This document shows positions 1 to 7,220 of a stretch of 8,610 bases of DNA, piece after piece; positions within the stretch are counted from its first letter, which is position 1; each line of letters opens with the position of its first letter. The position numbers were made by a program, and so were the translations under genes. Location of the stretch: positions 1 through 8,610 of the forward strand of contig JBAWXE010000108.1 of the NCBI GenBank assembly GCA_037144255.1, read 5' to 3'. The notes below the pieces were generated by a model that was not told the origin of the DNA, did not search any database, and saw nothing but the letters and a program-made list of their open reading frames with translations. Origin of the DNA: JBAWXE01 sp037144255 (GTDB lineage: Bacteria; Bacteroidota; Bacteroidia; Chitinophagales; Chitinophagaceae).

Positions 1-300
1 CCTAATTCTTCTGCATGGAATAGCATATTTGATCAGGAAAAATTACCATCTGCATATACTGTTGATCTCAGATTCGGAAAGTCTTTCAATCTATCTAAAG
101 TTATAACTAGCTTGCCGGGTAGAGTATTGCTCAACGTAAGTTTAGGTGTTAATAATTTATTGAACAATACAGATATCATTACTTCAGGTTTCGAACAGTT
201 ACGCTATGATTTCTTAGGTCACAACCCTAATAAATACCCAACAAAATACATTTATGGTTTAGGTAGAACATATGTTGCTACTGTTAGTCTGAAATTTTAA
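1..300 (+). CDS. TonB-dependent receptor, C-terminal fragment (5' end outside the window)
   Basis: The frame is open from the first base to the stop at 298-300, giving the last 99 residues of a longer protein. These residues show the alternating pattern of outer-membrane beta-strands. A strand reads AYTVDLRFGKSF, a later segment VSLGVNNLLNNTDI is typical of the last strands of TonB-dependent receptors, and the protein ends in VSLKF with the terminal aromatic residue used for barrel assembly. Such receptors import large or scarce nutrients across the outer membrane using TonB energy. The substrate cannot be inferred because the plug and most of the barrel lie upstream. A lipoprotein gene starts 30 bp downstream on the same strand with no terminator between, so the two are probably co-transcribed and may act as a receptor and surface lipoprotein pair. 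An ATG-less internal start near 112 is only an artefact of reading a fragment. Confidence 0.8.
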   Translation, partial: PNSSAWNSIFDQEKLPSAYTVDLRFGKSFNLSKVITSLPGRVLLNVSLGVNNLLNNTDIITSGFEQLRYDFLGHNPNKYPTKYIYGLGRTYVATVSLKF

Positions 301-330
301 TAAAACTTATAATTCATTAATTTATTTAGT

Positions 331-1152
331 ATGAAAAAAATAGGAATAATATTAAGTGCAGCATTGCTAAGTGCCATTACTTTCACATCATGTGTTAAGC
401 AAAAATATGATAGCCCTCCTGATCAAAGTACCATCGATCCTAATCTACCGGTAAATGTTACAGTTGGTAAGATTAGTAGCATGGCTTTACAAGGCACAAG
501 ACAGATACTTGGCGATTCTACAATTGAAGGTATTGTAGTGGCAGATGATAAATCTGGCAACTTTTATAAGCAGATCATCATTCAGGATTCTACCGGTGGT
601 ATCGTTATTAAACTAGACGCTACTAACCTTTACAATGATTATCCTATCGGTCGTAAACTATATGTCAACTTAAAAGGGTTATTCATAGGTAATTATAAGA
701 ATTCCCCACAGATAGGTTATGCATTAGATAATTCGGGTGCAATGACATCTATCCCTACCAACCTTAGAGATAATTATATCGTAAAAGCTACATACCCTAA
801 TACACTACCATTATTATCAGTATCCTTGAACGATCTTGAGAACTTTTATGCTAATATTAAAAACATTAATTGTCGCGTGAAAATTGATAGTGTTGAATTT
901 GCGGTTGGCTCATATGGTGTTCCATATGCTCAATTACCTACTATCAAATTAGGCACTTCTCTCAATATTGAAGATTGTAATGGCAATGCAATGGTGATGT
1001 ATAATAGTGGCTATGCTAATTGGCAGCCATTTCTTACTCCTAGCGGAAAGGGAAGTCTCATAGCTATTTATTCAGTATATGGTACTAGTCCACAGTTATT
1101 ACTGAACGATACAACAGATATAAAATTTTACGGTGACAGGTGTCATGGTTAA
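331..1152 (+). CDS. DUF5689-like outer-membrane lipoprotein
   Basis: This 273-aa protein starts with a lipoprotein signal peptide: MKK, a hydrophobic run, and a lipobox TFTSC with the lipidated cysteine at residue 21. A linker rich in Pro, Asp and Ser follows to about residue 40. The rest (about 42-265) resembles the DUF5689 domain of Bacteroidota: an EGIVVADDKSGNFYKQ segment, then IIIQDSTGGIVIKLD, then a YPIGRKLYVNLKGL strand and a later QIGYALD segment, a pattern reminiscent of OB-fold nucleic-acid-binding domains. I recognise the family from these segments; no biochemical role is established to my knowledge. The gene follows the TonB receptor by 30 bp and is followed by a strong terminator, so it closes that operon. 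It probably sits on the outer membrane, possibly as a partner of the receptor, by analogy with SusC/SusD pairs; that role is inference. Confidence 0.75.
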   Translation: MKKIGIILSAALLSAITFTSCVKQKYDSPPDQSTIDPNLPVNVTVGKISSMALQGTRQILGDSTIEGIVVADDKSGNFYKQIIIQDSTGGIVIKLDATNLYNDYPIGRKLYVNLKGLFIGNYKNSPQIGYALDNSGAMTSIPTNLRDNYIVKATYPNTLPLLSVSLNDLENFYANIKNINCRVKIDSVEFAVGSYGVPYAQLPTIKLGTSLNIEDCNGNAMVMYNSGYANWQPFLTPSGKGSLIAIYSVYGTSPQLLLNDTTDIKFYGDRCHG

Positions 1153-1165
1153 AACTATGATTGCT

Positions 1166-1184
1166 ATTACTAACATTTAGTAAT
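1166..1184. other. Small A/T-rich inverted repeat in the 3' UTR
   Basis: Two perfect 8-base arms, ATTACTAA and TTAGTAAT, flank a 3-base loop just after the lipoprotein stop codon. It is A/T-rich and would be a weak hairpin without a T-tract, so it is unlikely to be the terminator. It could be a 3'-UTR stem protecting the transcript, or chance in A/T-rich DNA. Confidence 0.3.
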
Positions 1185-1214
1185 TATTCCTAATTGTACA
1201 CTTTTTAAATATTC

Positions 1215-1250
1215 AAAAATGTCTTTGGGATTCCCAAAGACATTTTTCTT
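1215..1250 (+). terminator. Rho-independent terminator after the receptor/lipoprotein unit
   Basis: A perfect 15-bp inverted repeat (arms 1215-1229 and 1233-1247) surrounds the three bases ATT. The core stem is GTCTTTGGG with CCCAAAGAC, and the right arm runs into TTTTTCTTT. It lies 62 bp after the lipoprotein stop codon. Because the outer part of the stem is A5/T5, the hairpin has T-tracts in both directions and could work bidirectionally. Confidence 0.85.
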
Positions 1251-1254
1251 TCAC

Positions 1255-1262
1255 TAAATTTG
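1255..1262 (+). promoter_or_regulatory. Bacteroidota-type -7 promoter box for the first T9SS cargo gene
   Basis: TAAATTTG is an exact match to the TAnnTTTG box read by the Bacteroidota housekeeping sigma factor. It begins eight bases after the terminator stem and 85 bp before the ATG at 1340, predicting a 5' UTR of roughly 70 nt. No TTG -33 element is seen at the usual spacing, so the assignment rests on the -7 box and its position. Confidence 0.5.
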
Positions 1263-1339
1263 CGACTTAATGATTAATTAATTTCAATAAGGCTTTTTTA
1301 TAGTTTTCTATTACCAATTTTGTAACACAAATATAATAT

Positions 1340-2335
1340 ATGAAGAAAATTTTACTTTCGCTTTCTGCTTGTATCATTGCTGTAACAACAAATGCACAAG
1401 TTGCTATTACTAACTCTGCACTTACTTACACGCAGGATTTTAATTCCTTAGATACTAATTCTTCAACACCAAGTTCTAATTTACCTGCTGGTTGGGGAAT
1501 TTTCGAAACAGGTTCTAGCCTTACTACGGTAGACCAAATGTATTTAGGCAGCTCAGGTACTACCGGTACTGGAGATACGTATAGCTACGGTTCCATTGGC
1601 AGTACTGATAGAGCTTTGGGTTGCATTGGTTCTGGTACTAATGTGGCTTCATTCGGTGTGAAATTTGTGAACAATACTAGTTCTGCATTGAAAGGTTTTC
1701 TGATAAGCTTTAGAGGAGAACAATGGCGTTTAGGTCAGGTGGGTCGTGGTCGTTTAGATTCTCTTTTATTTTATTACAGCACCAATGCAAGTTCAGTGAG
1801 CGATCTTACCGGTACATGGACCGAAGAACCTTCATTGATGTTAAACTCTGTTGATACAATGATAGGTGTTGTAGGCGCTATGGACGGTAATGCAACAGGT
1901 AACTATACTACTATCTCCGGACATGATACTACATTGTCTATCCCGGTAGGTGGCACCATTATTCTTAAATGGCAAGGCATTAACATGGTTGGTACAGATG
2001 ATGCTTTGGCTATCGATGATTTGAACATCACTTTCGTAAAAGTTACTGCACCTTCTAGCGTTGCAGTTCTTGCTAACGAAGCTCCAATAGCTTTATCAGT
2101 ATTAGGAAATGCTACATCAGATAAGATGACTATCGCTTGTACTACATCAGAAGAAGGTCAATATCAATTAAACATTTACGATATAACCGGTCGTCAATTG
2201 TATACACAGTCTATCAATGCACAAACTGGTAATCATAATATTACTGTTAGTGATTTGGGCTTACAACCGGGCATGTATTTTGTTAGATTAAGCAATGGCA
2301 CTTCTGTAGCTACAGCCAAAGCCATCATTCAATAA
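1340..2335 (+). CDS. Secreted protein with T9SS type A-like C-terminal sorting domain (first of a tandem pair)
   Basis: This 331-aa protein has a Sec signal peptide (residues 1-19, ending TTNA before Gln20). The passenger region opens with YTQDFNSL (30-37) and LPAGWG (48-53), a pair of motifs common near the N-terminus of secreted beta-sandwich proteins. DRALG (90-94) and GEQWR (126-130) follow and fit the same class of extracellular jelly-roll domain. Residues about 249-331 form the sorting domain: a strand pair, IYDITGRQLY, a QPGMYFVRLS strand and the terminal AKAIIQ. Proteins of this type cross the outer membrane through the type IX secretion system, where the domain is usually cleaved and the passenger attached to the surface or released. 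The usual YPNP box at the start of the domain is missing. The next gene is a paralogue. No catalytic motif was seen, so an adhesive or structural role is the default guess. Confidence 0.8.
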   Translation: MKKILLSLSACIIAVTTNAQVAITNSALTYTQDFNSLDTNSSTPSSNLPAGWGIFETGSSLTTVDQMYLGSSGTTGTGDTYSYGSIGSTDRALGCIGSGTNVASFGVKFVNNTSSALKGFLISFRGEQWRLGQVGRGRLDSLLFYYSTNASSVSDLTGTWTEEPSLMLNSVDTMIGVVGAMDGNATGNYTTISGHDTTLSIPVGGTIILKWQGINMVGTDDALAIDDLNITFVKVTAPSSVAVLANEAPIALSVLGNATSDKMTIACTTSEEGQYQLNIYDITGRQLYTQSINAQTGNHNITVSDLGLQPGMYFVRLSNGTSVATAKAIIQ

Positions 2336-2343
2336 GCATTACT

Positions 2344-2363
2344 ATTATTAGTGATTATTAGTG
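2344..2363. repeat. Perfect 10-bp tandem duplication
   Basis: ATTATTAGTG occurs twice in direct succession, ending just upstream of a candidate -33 TTG (2366-2368) for the second T9SS cargo gene. The unit length is close to one helical turn, so a regulator could bind both copies on one face. It may equally be replication slippage in A/T-rich DNA. Confidence 0.55.
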
Positions 2364-2365
2364 GC

Positions 2366-2394
2366 TTGGGGGCTTAATGATTTTATAACATTTG
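2366..2394 (+). promoter_or_regulatory. Possible promoter of the second T9SS cargo gene
   Basis: A TTG at 2366-2368 lies 18 bp before AACATTTG (2387-2394), a one-mismatch match to TAnnTTTG. The spacing is close to that of known Bacteroidota promoters, and the box ends 53 bp before the ATG at 2448. No terminator is visible between the two cargo genes, so this would be a secondary promoter within a possible two-gene transcript. Confidence 0.35.
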
Positions 2395-2447
2395 CATGAC
2401 GATTTACTAATAAAAAACAAGCATTTTTGCACAACAAACAAATATAT

Positions 2448-3524
2448 ATGAAGAAATTACTTTTACTTGCCTCTTTTGTTACCCTTACCTGTTCAGCTAA
2501 TGCTCAAGGCTCAGCTACACCTTTTGTTCTTACAGGTACATCTTACACACAAGATTTTAACTCTCTTACATCTTTAGAGACATTCCCGTCTTCTTCTAAT
2601 CCTCAATATCTTCCCGATGGTTGGGAGTGTGATACTGCAGCTTCTGCTTCTAGTACAGGTGGTGCACATAGAATATGGAAATACCCTACAGTTTGGCCTT
2701 ATTTCGGTGGTCAGTTTGGTAATTATGCTTCTGGTACTGCATCTACATTGAATGGTGTCAACTCTATTTGGGATACTACTCTTACCGGTGGCCAAAATAG
2801 TGCTGCTGACAGAGCATTAGGCGTACGTCAGGTGTCTAATACAAGTACAAAATTAGGTCAGAGCGATCCTGGTGCAGCTTTTACTTTCAAAATCGCTAAT
2901 ACTACTGGTCGTACAGGTTTCAACTTGACATTCCATTTACAGTCTTTAGATACTACTTCATCTAAGATATGCCATTGGACAGTTGATTATGGAATAGGAA
3001 CAACACCTACTACCTTTACTCAGGTTCCTTCTGCTAACATTACTGGTGGTTTGACTACTGGGGTTCATCATTTCAGTGACTCTACGATCACTGTTAACTT
3101 TGGTAATGCTCTTGACAATCAGTCTAGTAATGTTTGGATACGTATAGTATGCTTAGTAGCTTCAGATTCTGGTGCTTGCTACAGTACATTCTGCAACCGT
3201 GCTACCACTGCTATCGATAATTACAACCTGACTTGGGGTAATACATCTGTTGAGAATATCAGTAGCAATAGTAACCTTGATCTGGTTGTTGTAGGTGCAG
3301 CAATGTCTAACAAGATCACTTTGGCTTACAATGCTAAAGAAAATGGTAAATACAATATGAGCATTTGCGATCTTACTGGCCGCCAGGTATACAACCAAAT
3401 TGTAAATATTGTTTCTGGTTCTCAAAACCTTGTTATTGATGGTTTAGACCTCAATAAAGGAATGTATATCGTGAAAATGAGTAATGATAATGTAATGGCT
3501 GTAGCTAAAGCTATCATTCAATAA
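2448..3524 (+). CDS. Secreted protein with T9SS type A-like C-terminal sorting domain (second of a tandem pair)
   Basis: I chose the ATG at 2448, giving 358 aa. A TTG 21 bases upstream is in frame but would put polar residues ahead of a perfect signal peptide, MKKLLLLASF to SANA (1-19). The layout copies the neighbour: YTQDFNSL (33-40), a PDGW segment, DRALG at about 121, a long Thr/Ser/Gly-rich beta region, and a sorting domain at about 277-358 with SICDLTGRQVY, KGMYIVKMS and terminal AKAIIQ. The last eight residues differ from the neighbour's at one or two positions only, and the bases around both start codons are alike (ACAAA, then an AT run, then ATGAAGAAA), which supports duplication. 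The central passenger differs, with no GEQWR motif and extra cysteines around 240-250. It is probably a surface or secreted protein of unknown function. A strong terminator follows. Confidence 0.8.
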   Translation: MKKLLLLASFVTLTCSANAQGSATPFVLTGTSYTQDFNSLTSLETFPSSSNPQYLPDGWECDTAASASSTGGAHRIWKYPTVWPYFGGQFGNYASGTASTLNGVNSIWDTTLTGGQNSAADRALGVRQVSNTSTKLGQSDPGAAFTFKIANTTGRTGFNLTFHLQSLDTTSSKICHWTVDYGIGTTPTTFTQVPSANITGGLTTGVHHFSDSTITVNFGNALDNQSSNVWIRIVCLVASDSGACYSTFCNRATTAIDNYNLTWGNTSVENISSNSNLDLVVVGAAMSNKITLAYNAKENGKYNMSICDLTGRQVYNQIVNIVSGSQNLVIDGLDLNKGMYIVKMSNDNVMAVAKAIIQ

Positions 3525-3543
3525 TTATATTATTAATAAACAG

Positions 3544-3574
3544 AGCCTGTCAAGCAATTGGCAGGCTTTTTTTT
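3544..3574 (+). terminator. Rho-independent terminator after the T9SS tandem pair
   Basis: The arms AGCCTGTCAA and TTGGCAGGCT pair over 10 bp with one G-T wobble, closed by a GCAA tetraloop (3554-3557), and run into eight T residues (3567-3574). It begins 19 bp after the stop codon of the second cargo gene. Confidence 0.9.
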
Positions 3575-3576
3575 AT

Positions 3577-3584
3577 TACTTTTG
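3577..3584 (+). promoter_or_regulatory. Bacteroidota-type -7 promoter box for the GATase-like T9SS gene
   Basis: TACTTTTG matches TAnnTTTG exactly and starts three bases after the T-tract of the preceding terminator, 62 bp before the ATG at 3639. The only TTG upstream (3558-3560) lies inside the terminator's right arm with a 16-bp gap, shorter than usual. The arrangement implies that one unit ends and the next begins within about 40 bp. Confidence 0.45.
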
Positions 3585-3638
3585 AGTTTAGTAGTTTTTA
3601 TACTTATTTGTATTGTATTCTTAATTACACACTAGTAT

Positions 3639-5150
3639 ATGTTCAAGAACAAATTATTCTATATAGTTACAGTTTTTATCCTGATAGCACAGCTCAGTAA
3701 TGCACAGGTGAAGATATTATTTGATGCTACTAAAGCACAAACAGCAGGACAAGCTGACTGGGTAGTAGATGCAGACCAATGGAACCTGAACTGGAACCCC
3801 AATGCTTATACCGGTACATCTAACTGGCATAGTAATGCACAACGTATACCTACTGCAGCACAAAGCGGCGTCACTGCATCTACAGCTGAAACCTATTGGA
3901 CTGGTGCATTATCTGCCTGGGGTGTAGACTGTGCAAAGAAAGGATATACAGTAGAAACGCTGCCATACACAGGTACTATAACTTATGGTAATACCAGCAA
4001 TGCACAAGATCTAAGCAATTATAAAGTATACATCGTTTGCGAACCTAATATCCAATTCACTGCTGCTGAGAAAACAGCTATCATGCACTTTGTACAAAAT
4101 GGTGGTGGCCTCTTTATGGTATCAGACCATACAATTAGCGATAGGAATGGTGATGGTTGGGATTCTCCGGCTATATGGAATGATTTCTTAACGACAAATT
4201 CTGTTCAAAGTAATCCATTTGGGATCTCTTTCGATTTGCAAAGTTTTTCAGGACCCTCGACAGCCATATTCGCCTCTGCAACAGATTCTATTATCCATGG
4301 TACAATGGGCAATGTAACACAAGTTTTTTGGTCTAGTGGTACCAGTATGACATTAAGCCCATCTGCCAATGCTACAGTAAAAGGGGTAGTGTATAAATCG
4401 GGTACTAGTAGTGCAGGTAATACTAATGCACTGGTAGCATATGCCAGATATGGTAGTGGTAAAGTAGCTGCCATAGGCGATAGTTCTCCTTGCGATGATG
4501 GTACAGGTAACCCAAGTAGTAATTTAACGAACCTATATGATGGGTACTTTACAGATGCGGCAGGTAATCATCAAAAACTACTGATGAATATTACTATATG
4601 GCTAGCTACTAGTAATACCCCTGCTTGTAACGCGCCAACAGGTCTTGCCGCTGCAGGTATTACAGCTACCAGCGCCAACCTTAGTTGGGGTGCAGTAACA
4701 GGTGCTACCGGTTATGAGTATGTGGTAAATACTATTGCTACAGCACCGGGTGGTTCGGGTACAGCTACTACAGCTATTACTTATAATGCTACCGGTCTTA
4801 CAGCATCTACTACTTACTATTTGCATGTACGTACCAACTGCGGTAGTGGCAACTACTCCTCTTGGACCACTATTCCTTTCACTACTTTAGCTGCAGCGGG
4901 TATCGCAAATACAACTACCAATGAGATGACCGTCTATCCTAATCCTGTAAAGGATGTATTGCATTTGGATAATGTAAAGGATGGTACTACATACCGTATG
5001 GTGAATGTGATAGGTACAAGTGTGGCACATGGTGTGCTGCAGGCAGGTACTAATAGTATCAACACTCAATCGCTGTCTTCAGGTATATACATGGTAGAGC
5101 TTACAAACAACGATGGTGTAAGAAGGGTAGTGAGAATTGTAAAGAACTAA
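3639..5150 (+). CDS. Secreted multidomain protein: GATase-like domain, fibronectin type III domain, T9SS sorting domain
   Basis: This 503-aa protein has a signal peptide (1-22, ending SNA before Gln23). The N-terminal domain (about 24-325) starts with KILFDATKAQTAGQADWVVD and carries EPNIQFTAAEKTAI, then FVQNGGGLFMVSDH (GGG from 155), then DRNGDGWD from 168. I relate it to class I glutamine-amidotransferase-like folds (DUF4350/ThuA-like), in which a GGGL segment follows a central strand. No Cys-His-Glu triad is evident, so amidotransferase activity is not implied. D168, N170, D172 and G173 form a DxNxDG loop typical of calcium sites. Residues about 328-417 are a fibronectin type III domain (PTGLAAAGITATSANLSW, YYLHVRTNCG). 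A classic sorting domain with VYPNP occupies about 428-503 and ends VRIVKN. The gene has its own promoter box and terminator. It is probably a surface or secreted enzyme or binding protein with unknown substrate. Confidence 0.8.
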   Translation: MFKNKLFYIVTVFILIAQLSNAQVKILFDATKAQTAGQADWVVDADQWNLNWNPNAYTGTSNWHSNAQRIPTAAQSGVTASTAETYWTGALSAWGVDCAKKGYTVETLPYTGTITYGNTSNAQDLSNYKVYIVCEPNIQFTAAEKTAIMHFVQNGGGLFMVSDHTISDRNGDGWDSPAIWNDFLTTNSVQSNPFGISFDLQSFSGPSTAIFASATDSIIHGTMGNVTQVFWSSGTSMTLSPSANATVKGVVYKSGTSSAGNTNALVAYARYGSGKVAAIGDSSPCDDGTGNPSSNLTNLYDGYFTDAAGNHQKLLMNITIWLATSNTPACNAPTGLAAAGITATSANLSWGAVTGATGYEYVVNTIATAPGGSGTATTAITYNATGLTASTTYYLHVRTNCGSGNYSSWTTIPFTTLAAAGIANTTTNEMTVYPNPVKDVLHLDNVKDGTTYRMVNVIGTSVAHGVLQAGTNSINTQSLSSGIYMVELTNNDGVRRVVRIVKN

Positions 5151-5176
5151 TATTATACATCATATATTATATAGAG

Positions 5177-5203
5177 AAGCGGGTAGCAATACCCGCTTTT
5201 TTT
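5177..5203 (+). terminator. Rho-independent terminator between convergent genes
   Basis: The arms AAGCGGGTA and TACCCGCTT form a perfect 9-bp stem closed by GCAA (5186-5189), followed by a T-tract to 5203. It lies 26 bp after the T9SS gene stop and 10 bp beyond the end of the minus-strand pseudouridine synthase gene. Read on the minus strand, the hairpin is followed by CTCTATAT, a poor T-tract, so it mainly serves the plus strand but may also slow the opposing transcript. Confidence 0.9.
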
Positions 5204-5213
5204 ATGCCTATTA

Positions 5214-5822
5214 TTATCTCCAGTTATCTATTTTTAGTAAGCGGAAGAAGTCTTCTTCGGGTATCTCTTTTACACAGCCGGGCTGCAAGTTGCCAAGTTC
5301 CAGATCTTCAATAGAGATGCGTATCAGCCGTTTGCAACGATTACCTACTGCATTCACCATCTTGCGTACCTGATGGAACTTACCCTCGTATAGGGTGATG
5401 GTGAGCCATGAATATGTTCTGTACTCTTTAATGGGATGAGGGTCGGGGAAGATATCCGGGGGAGGGCTAACTATATGCACCTCGCAGGGGCTAGTGATAT
5501 AATCCCCACCGCCCTTTATTCTTATAGTTACACCCGCTCTTAATGCCTGTAAACTTTCGGGGCTGACCTCGTTGGCTACTTTGAGCAGGTAAGTGCGTTT
5601 GTGTGGTTGTTCTCCCTGAAACAAAAGCTTGGTCACCTTTTTATTAGTGGTCAGTATCAATAAACCCTCAGAATGATTATCTAAACGGCCGATGGCGTGA
5701 ATGCCTTCGGGGAAATCAAACTTAAGATCGCCCAATAGACCCACCTTATCAGGACTGATAAACTGTGAGACCATATTGTATGGCTTGTTGATGATATAGT
5801 AATGGTGACCTCTAGTGGACAT
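5214..5822 (-). CDS. rRNA pseudouridine synthase, RsuA/RluE type
   Basis: This 202-aa enzyme should convert a uridine in ribosomal RNA to pseudouridine in the cytoplasm. The TruA/RsuA-superfamily signature is clear: INKPYNMVSQF near the start (11-21), IGRLDNHSEGLLILT with the catalytic aspartate at residue 48, and SWLTITLYEGKFHQVRKM near 137-154. These blocks resemble E. coli RluE (23S rRNA U2457) as I recall it, including the absence of an S4 RNA-binding domain. Many Bacteroidota relatives are annotated only as RsuA-family enzymes, so the target base is not certain. Full length for the family, with an ATG start at 5822. It lies 39 bp downstream of the CoA-transferase gene on the same strand, with no strong promoter seen between them, so it is probably the second gene of that unit. 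The functions appear unrelated, which suggests simple co-transcription. Confidence 0.9.
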   Translation of the reverse strand: MSTRGHHYYIINKPYNMVSQFISPDKVGLLGDLKFDFPEGIHAIGRLDNHSEGLLILTTNKKVTKLLFQGEQPHKRTYLLKVANEVSPESLQALRAGVTIRIKGGGDYITSPCEVHIVSPPPDIFPDPHPIKEYRTYSWLTITLYEGKFHQVRKMVNAVGNRCKRLIRISIEDLELGNLQPGCVKEIPEEDFFRLLKIDNWR

Positions 5823-5861
5823 GAATTATTTTCATGAAGTTAGCCCATAAACTCAACAATA

Positions 5862-7154
5862 CTATAGCCCGGGTATCATTCTGCCAAATCTTTCGTGATA
5901 GGCACGTTCCAGCTCTGCTCTATGATCGGGATGTGCTATACCAATTAAGAGGCGGGCACGTTGTTCCATATTGCGACCATAGAGATTTACCACGCCATAC
6001 TCTGTAGCTATGTAGTGAACGTGGCCACGAGTGGTAACAACGCCGGCACCAGTTTTGAGGAAAGGCACTATACGAGATATACCCTTTTTGGTTGTAGATG
6101 GCAATGCGATGATAGGTTTACCACCCTCTGATAATGATGCTCCGCGCATGAAGTCCATTTGGCCACCAATACCGGAGTATTGGTATGTGCCTATAGAATC
6201 GGCGCAGACCTGACCTGTAATATCTACCTCGATGGCACTATTGATAGACACCACTTTAGGGTTACGGCGGATATTGTGCGTATCATTGACATAGGCCACA
6301 TCCATACAATTGATAGAAGGGTTGTTGTCTACAAAGTCGTATATCTTGCGTGTGCCGAGAATGAATGAGGTAACGATACGACCACGTTGTATCTTTTTAT
6401 GTTCGTTGGTGATGATACCATTTTCAACCAAAGGTAGTATCCCATCTGAGAACATCTCGGTATGTATACCCAGCTCCTTGTGATGCATGAGCGACTTAAG
6501 TACTGCATCAGGAATACTGCCGATACCCATTTGCAGGGTAGAGCCATTTTCGATCAGCTCTGCCACACATTTGCCAATCTTTTCGTAAGTAGCATTAGAT
6601 TCCAATGAATAGTTCACTTCAGGTAGTTCTGCTTCTTCCCATACCAGAGCCGCGAATCGGGATACGTGTAGTATACCATCGCCTAGTACACGAGGCATAC
6701 GTGGATTGACCTGTGCTATGACCTTGGTAGCATTGCGTACTGCACTGAGAGCGGCATCTACCGATGTGCCGAGTGTGCAATATCCATGCTGATCGGGTGG
6801 GGAAACCTGTACAATTGCTACATCCAGTGGGAGTATCTTTTGATCGAAGAGGCGAGGTATTTCGCTGAGGAATACGGGTACAAATTCGCCATGATTGCCG
6901 TTTACCCAGCCCCGTATACAGTCTGATACGAAGAGGGAATTGAGGCGAAAACTCTTTAATACTTCGGGAGTATTCCATTCTAATTTGCCATGCATACTGA
7001 TGGCCACGAGTTCTACATCGTTAATAGTACCTGCTCTTTTGAAAAGGCTATTGATGAGGTGTACAGGGGTAGATGCACTACCATGAAGGAAAACTCTGTC
7101 GCCGCTTTTTACTAATTGTACTGCTTCGTCTGCAGTGATATAATGTTGTGTCAT
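5862..7154 (-). CDS. Acetyl-CoA hydrolase/transferase family protein (4-hydroxybutyrate CoA-transferase-like)
   Basis: This 430-aa cytoplasmic enzyme moves CoA between acyl-CoA and a free carboxylate, often acetate. Two family halves are visible. The N-terminal half starts MTQHYITADEAVQLVKSGDRV, and the C-terminal half carries GIGSIPDAVL (210-219) and GIHTEMFSDG with the expected catalytic glutamate at 233. Downstream are GGQMDFMRGASLSEGGKPII and the VHYIATEYGVVNLYG block near the end. This order matches 4-hydroxybutyrate or butyrate:acetate CoA-transferases and succinyl-CoA:acetate enzymes, and substrate cannot be decided from motifs alone. I start at the ATG at 7154. The frame stays open upstream to 7256, but that extension is unlike the family and contains the likely promoter box. 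The gene is divergent from the DedA-like gene and probably leads a unit with the pseudouridine synthase. Confidence 0.9.
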   Translation of the reverse strand: MTQHYITADEAVQLVKSGDRVFLHGSASTPVHLINSLFKRAGTINDVELVAISMHGKLEWNTPEVLKSFRLNSLFVSDCIRGWVNGNHGEFVPVFLSEIPRLFDQKILPLDVAIVQVSPPDQHGYCTLGTSVDAALSAVRNATKVIAQVNPRMPRVLGDGILHVSRFAALVWEEAELPEVNYSLESNATYEKIGKCVAELIENGSTLQMGIGSIPDAVLKSLMHHKELGIHTEMFSDGILPLVENGIITNEHKKIQRGRIVTSFILGTRKIYDFVDNNPSINCMDVAYVNDTHNIRRNPKVVSINSAIEVDITGQVCADSIGTYQYSGIGGQMDFMRGASLSEGGKPIIALPSTTKKGISRIVPFLKTGAGVVTTRGHVHYIATEYGVVNLYGRNMEQRARLLIGIAHPDHRAELERAYHERFGRMIPGL

Positions 7155-7212
7155 AAAGCTAATATGTTGTTTATATAGAGGTGTTGATATTGTATATGAT
7201 CGTTTTGGCGCG

Positions 7213-7220
7213 CAAAGATA
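7213..7220 (-). promoter_or_regulatory. Bacteroidota-type -7 promoter box for the CoA-transferase unit
   Basis: The minus strand reads TATCTTTG followed by C, an exact match to TAnnTTTG. It ends 58 bp upstream of the ATG at 7154, giving a 5' UTR of about 50 nt. No clear -33 TTG is visible. The box lies inside the upstream in-frame extension of the CoA-transferase ORF, which argues for the shorter start. Confidence 0.6.

Noticed and set aside
1161..1414. A 14-bp exact repeat TTGCTATTACTAAC at 1161-1174 and 1401-1414
   Set aside because: One such match is plausible by chance in A/T-rich DNA of this length, and one copy lies within coding sequence.
2427..2447. TTG start 21 bases upstream of the second cargo gene
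   Set aside because: It would place MHNKQIY ahead of a complete signal peptide that begins MKKLLLL at the ATG at 2448.
5823..5861. Separate promoter for the pseudouridine synthase gene
   Set aside because: The 39-bp gap contains no minus-strand TAnnTTTG match, so co-transcription with the CoA-transferase is simpler.
6031..7086. Plus-strand and alternate minus-strand open frames inside the CoA-transferase gene
   Set aside because: They overlap a well-supported enzyme gene fully and their translations resemble no protein family.
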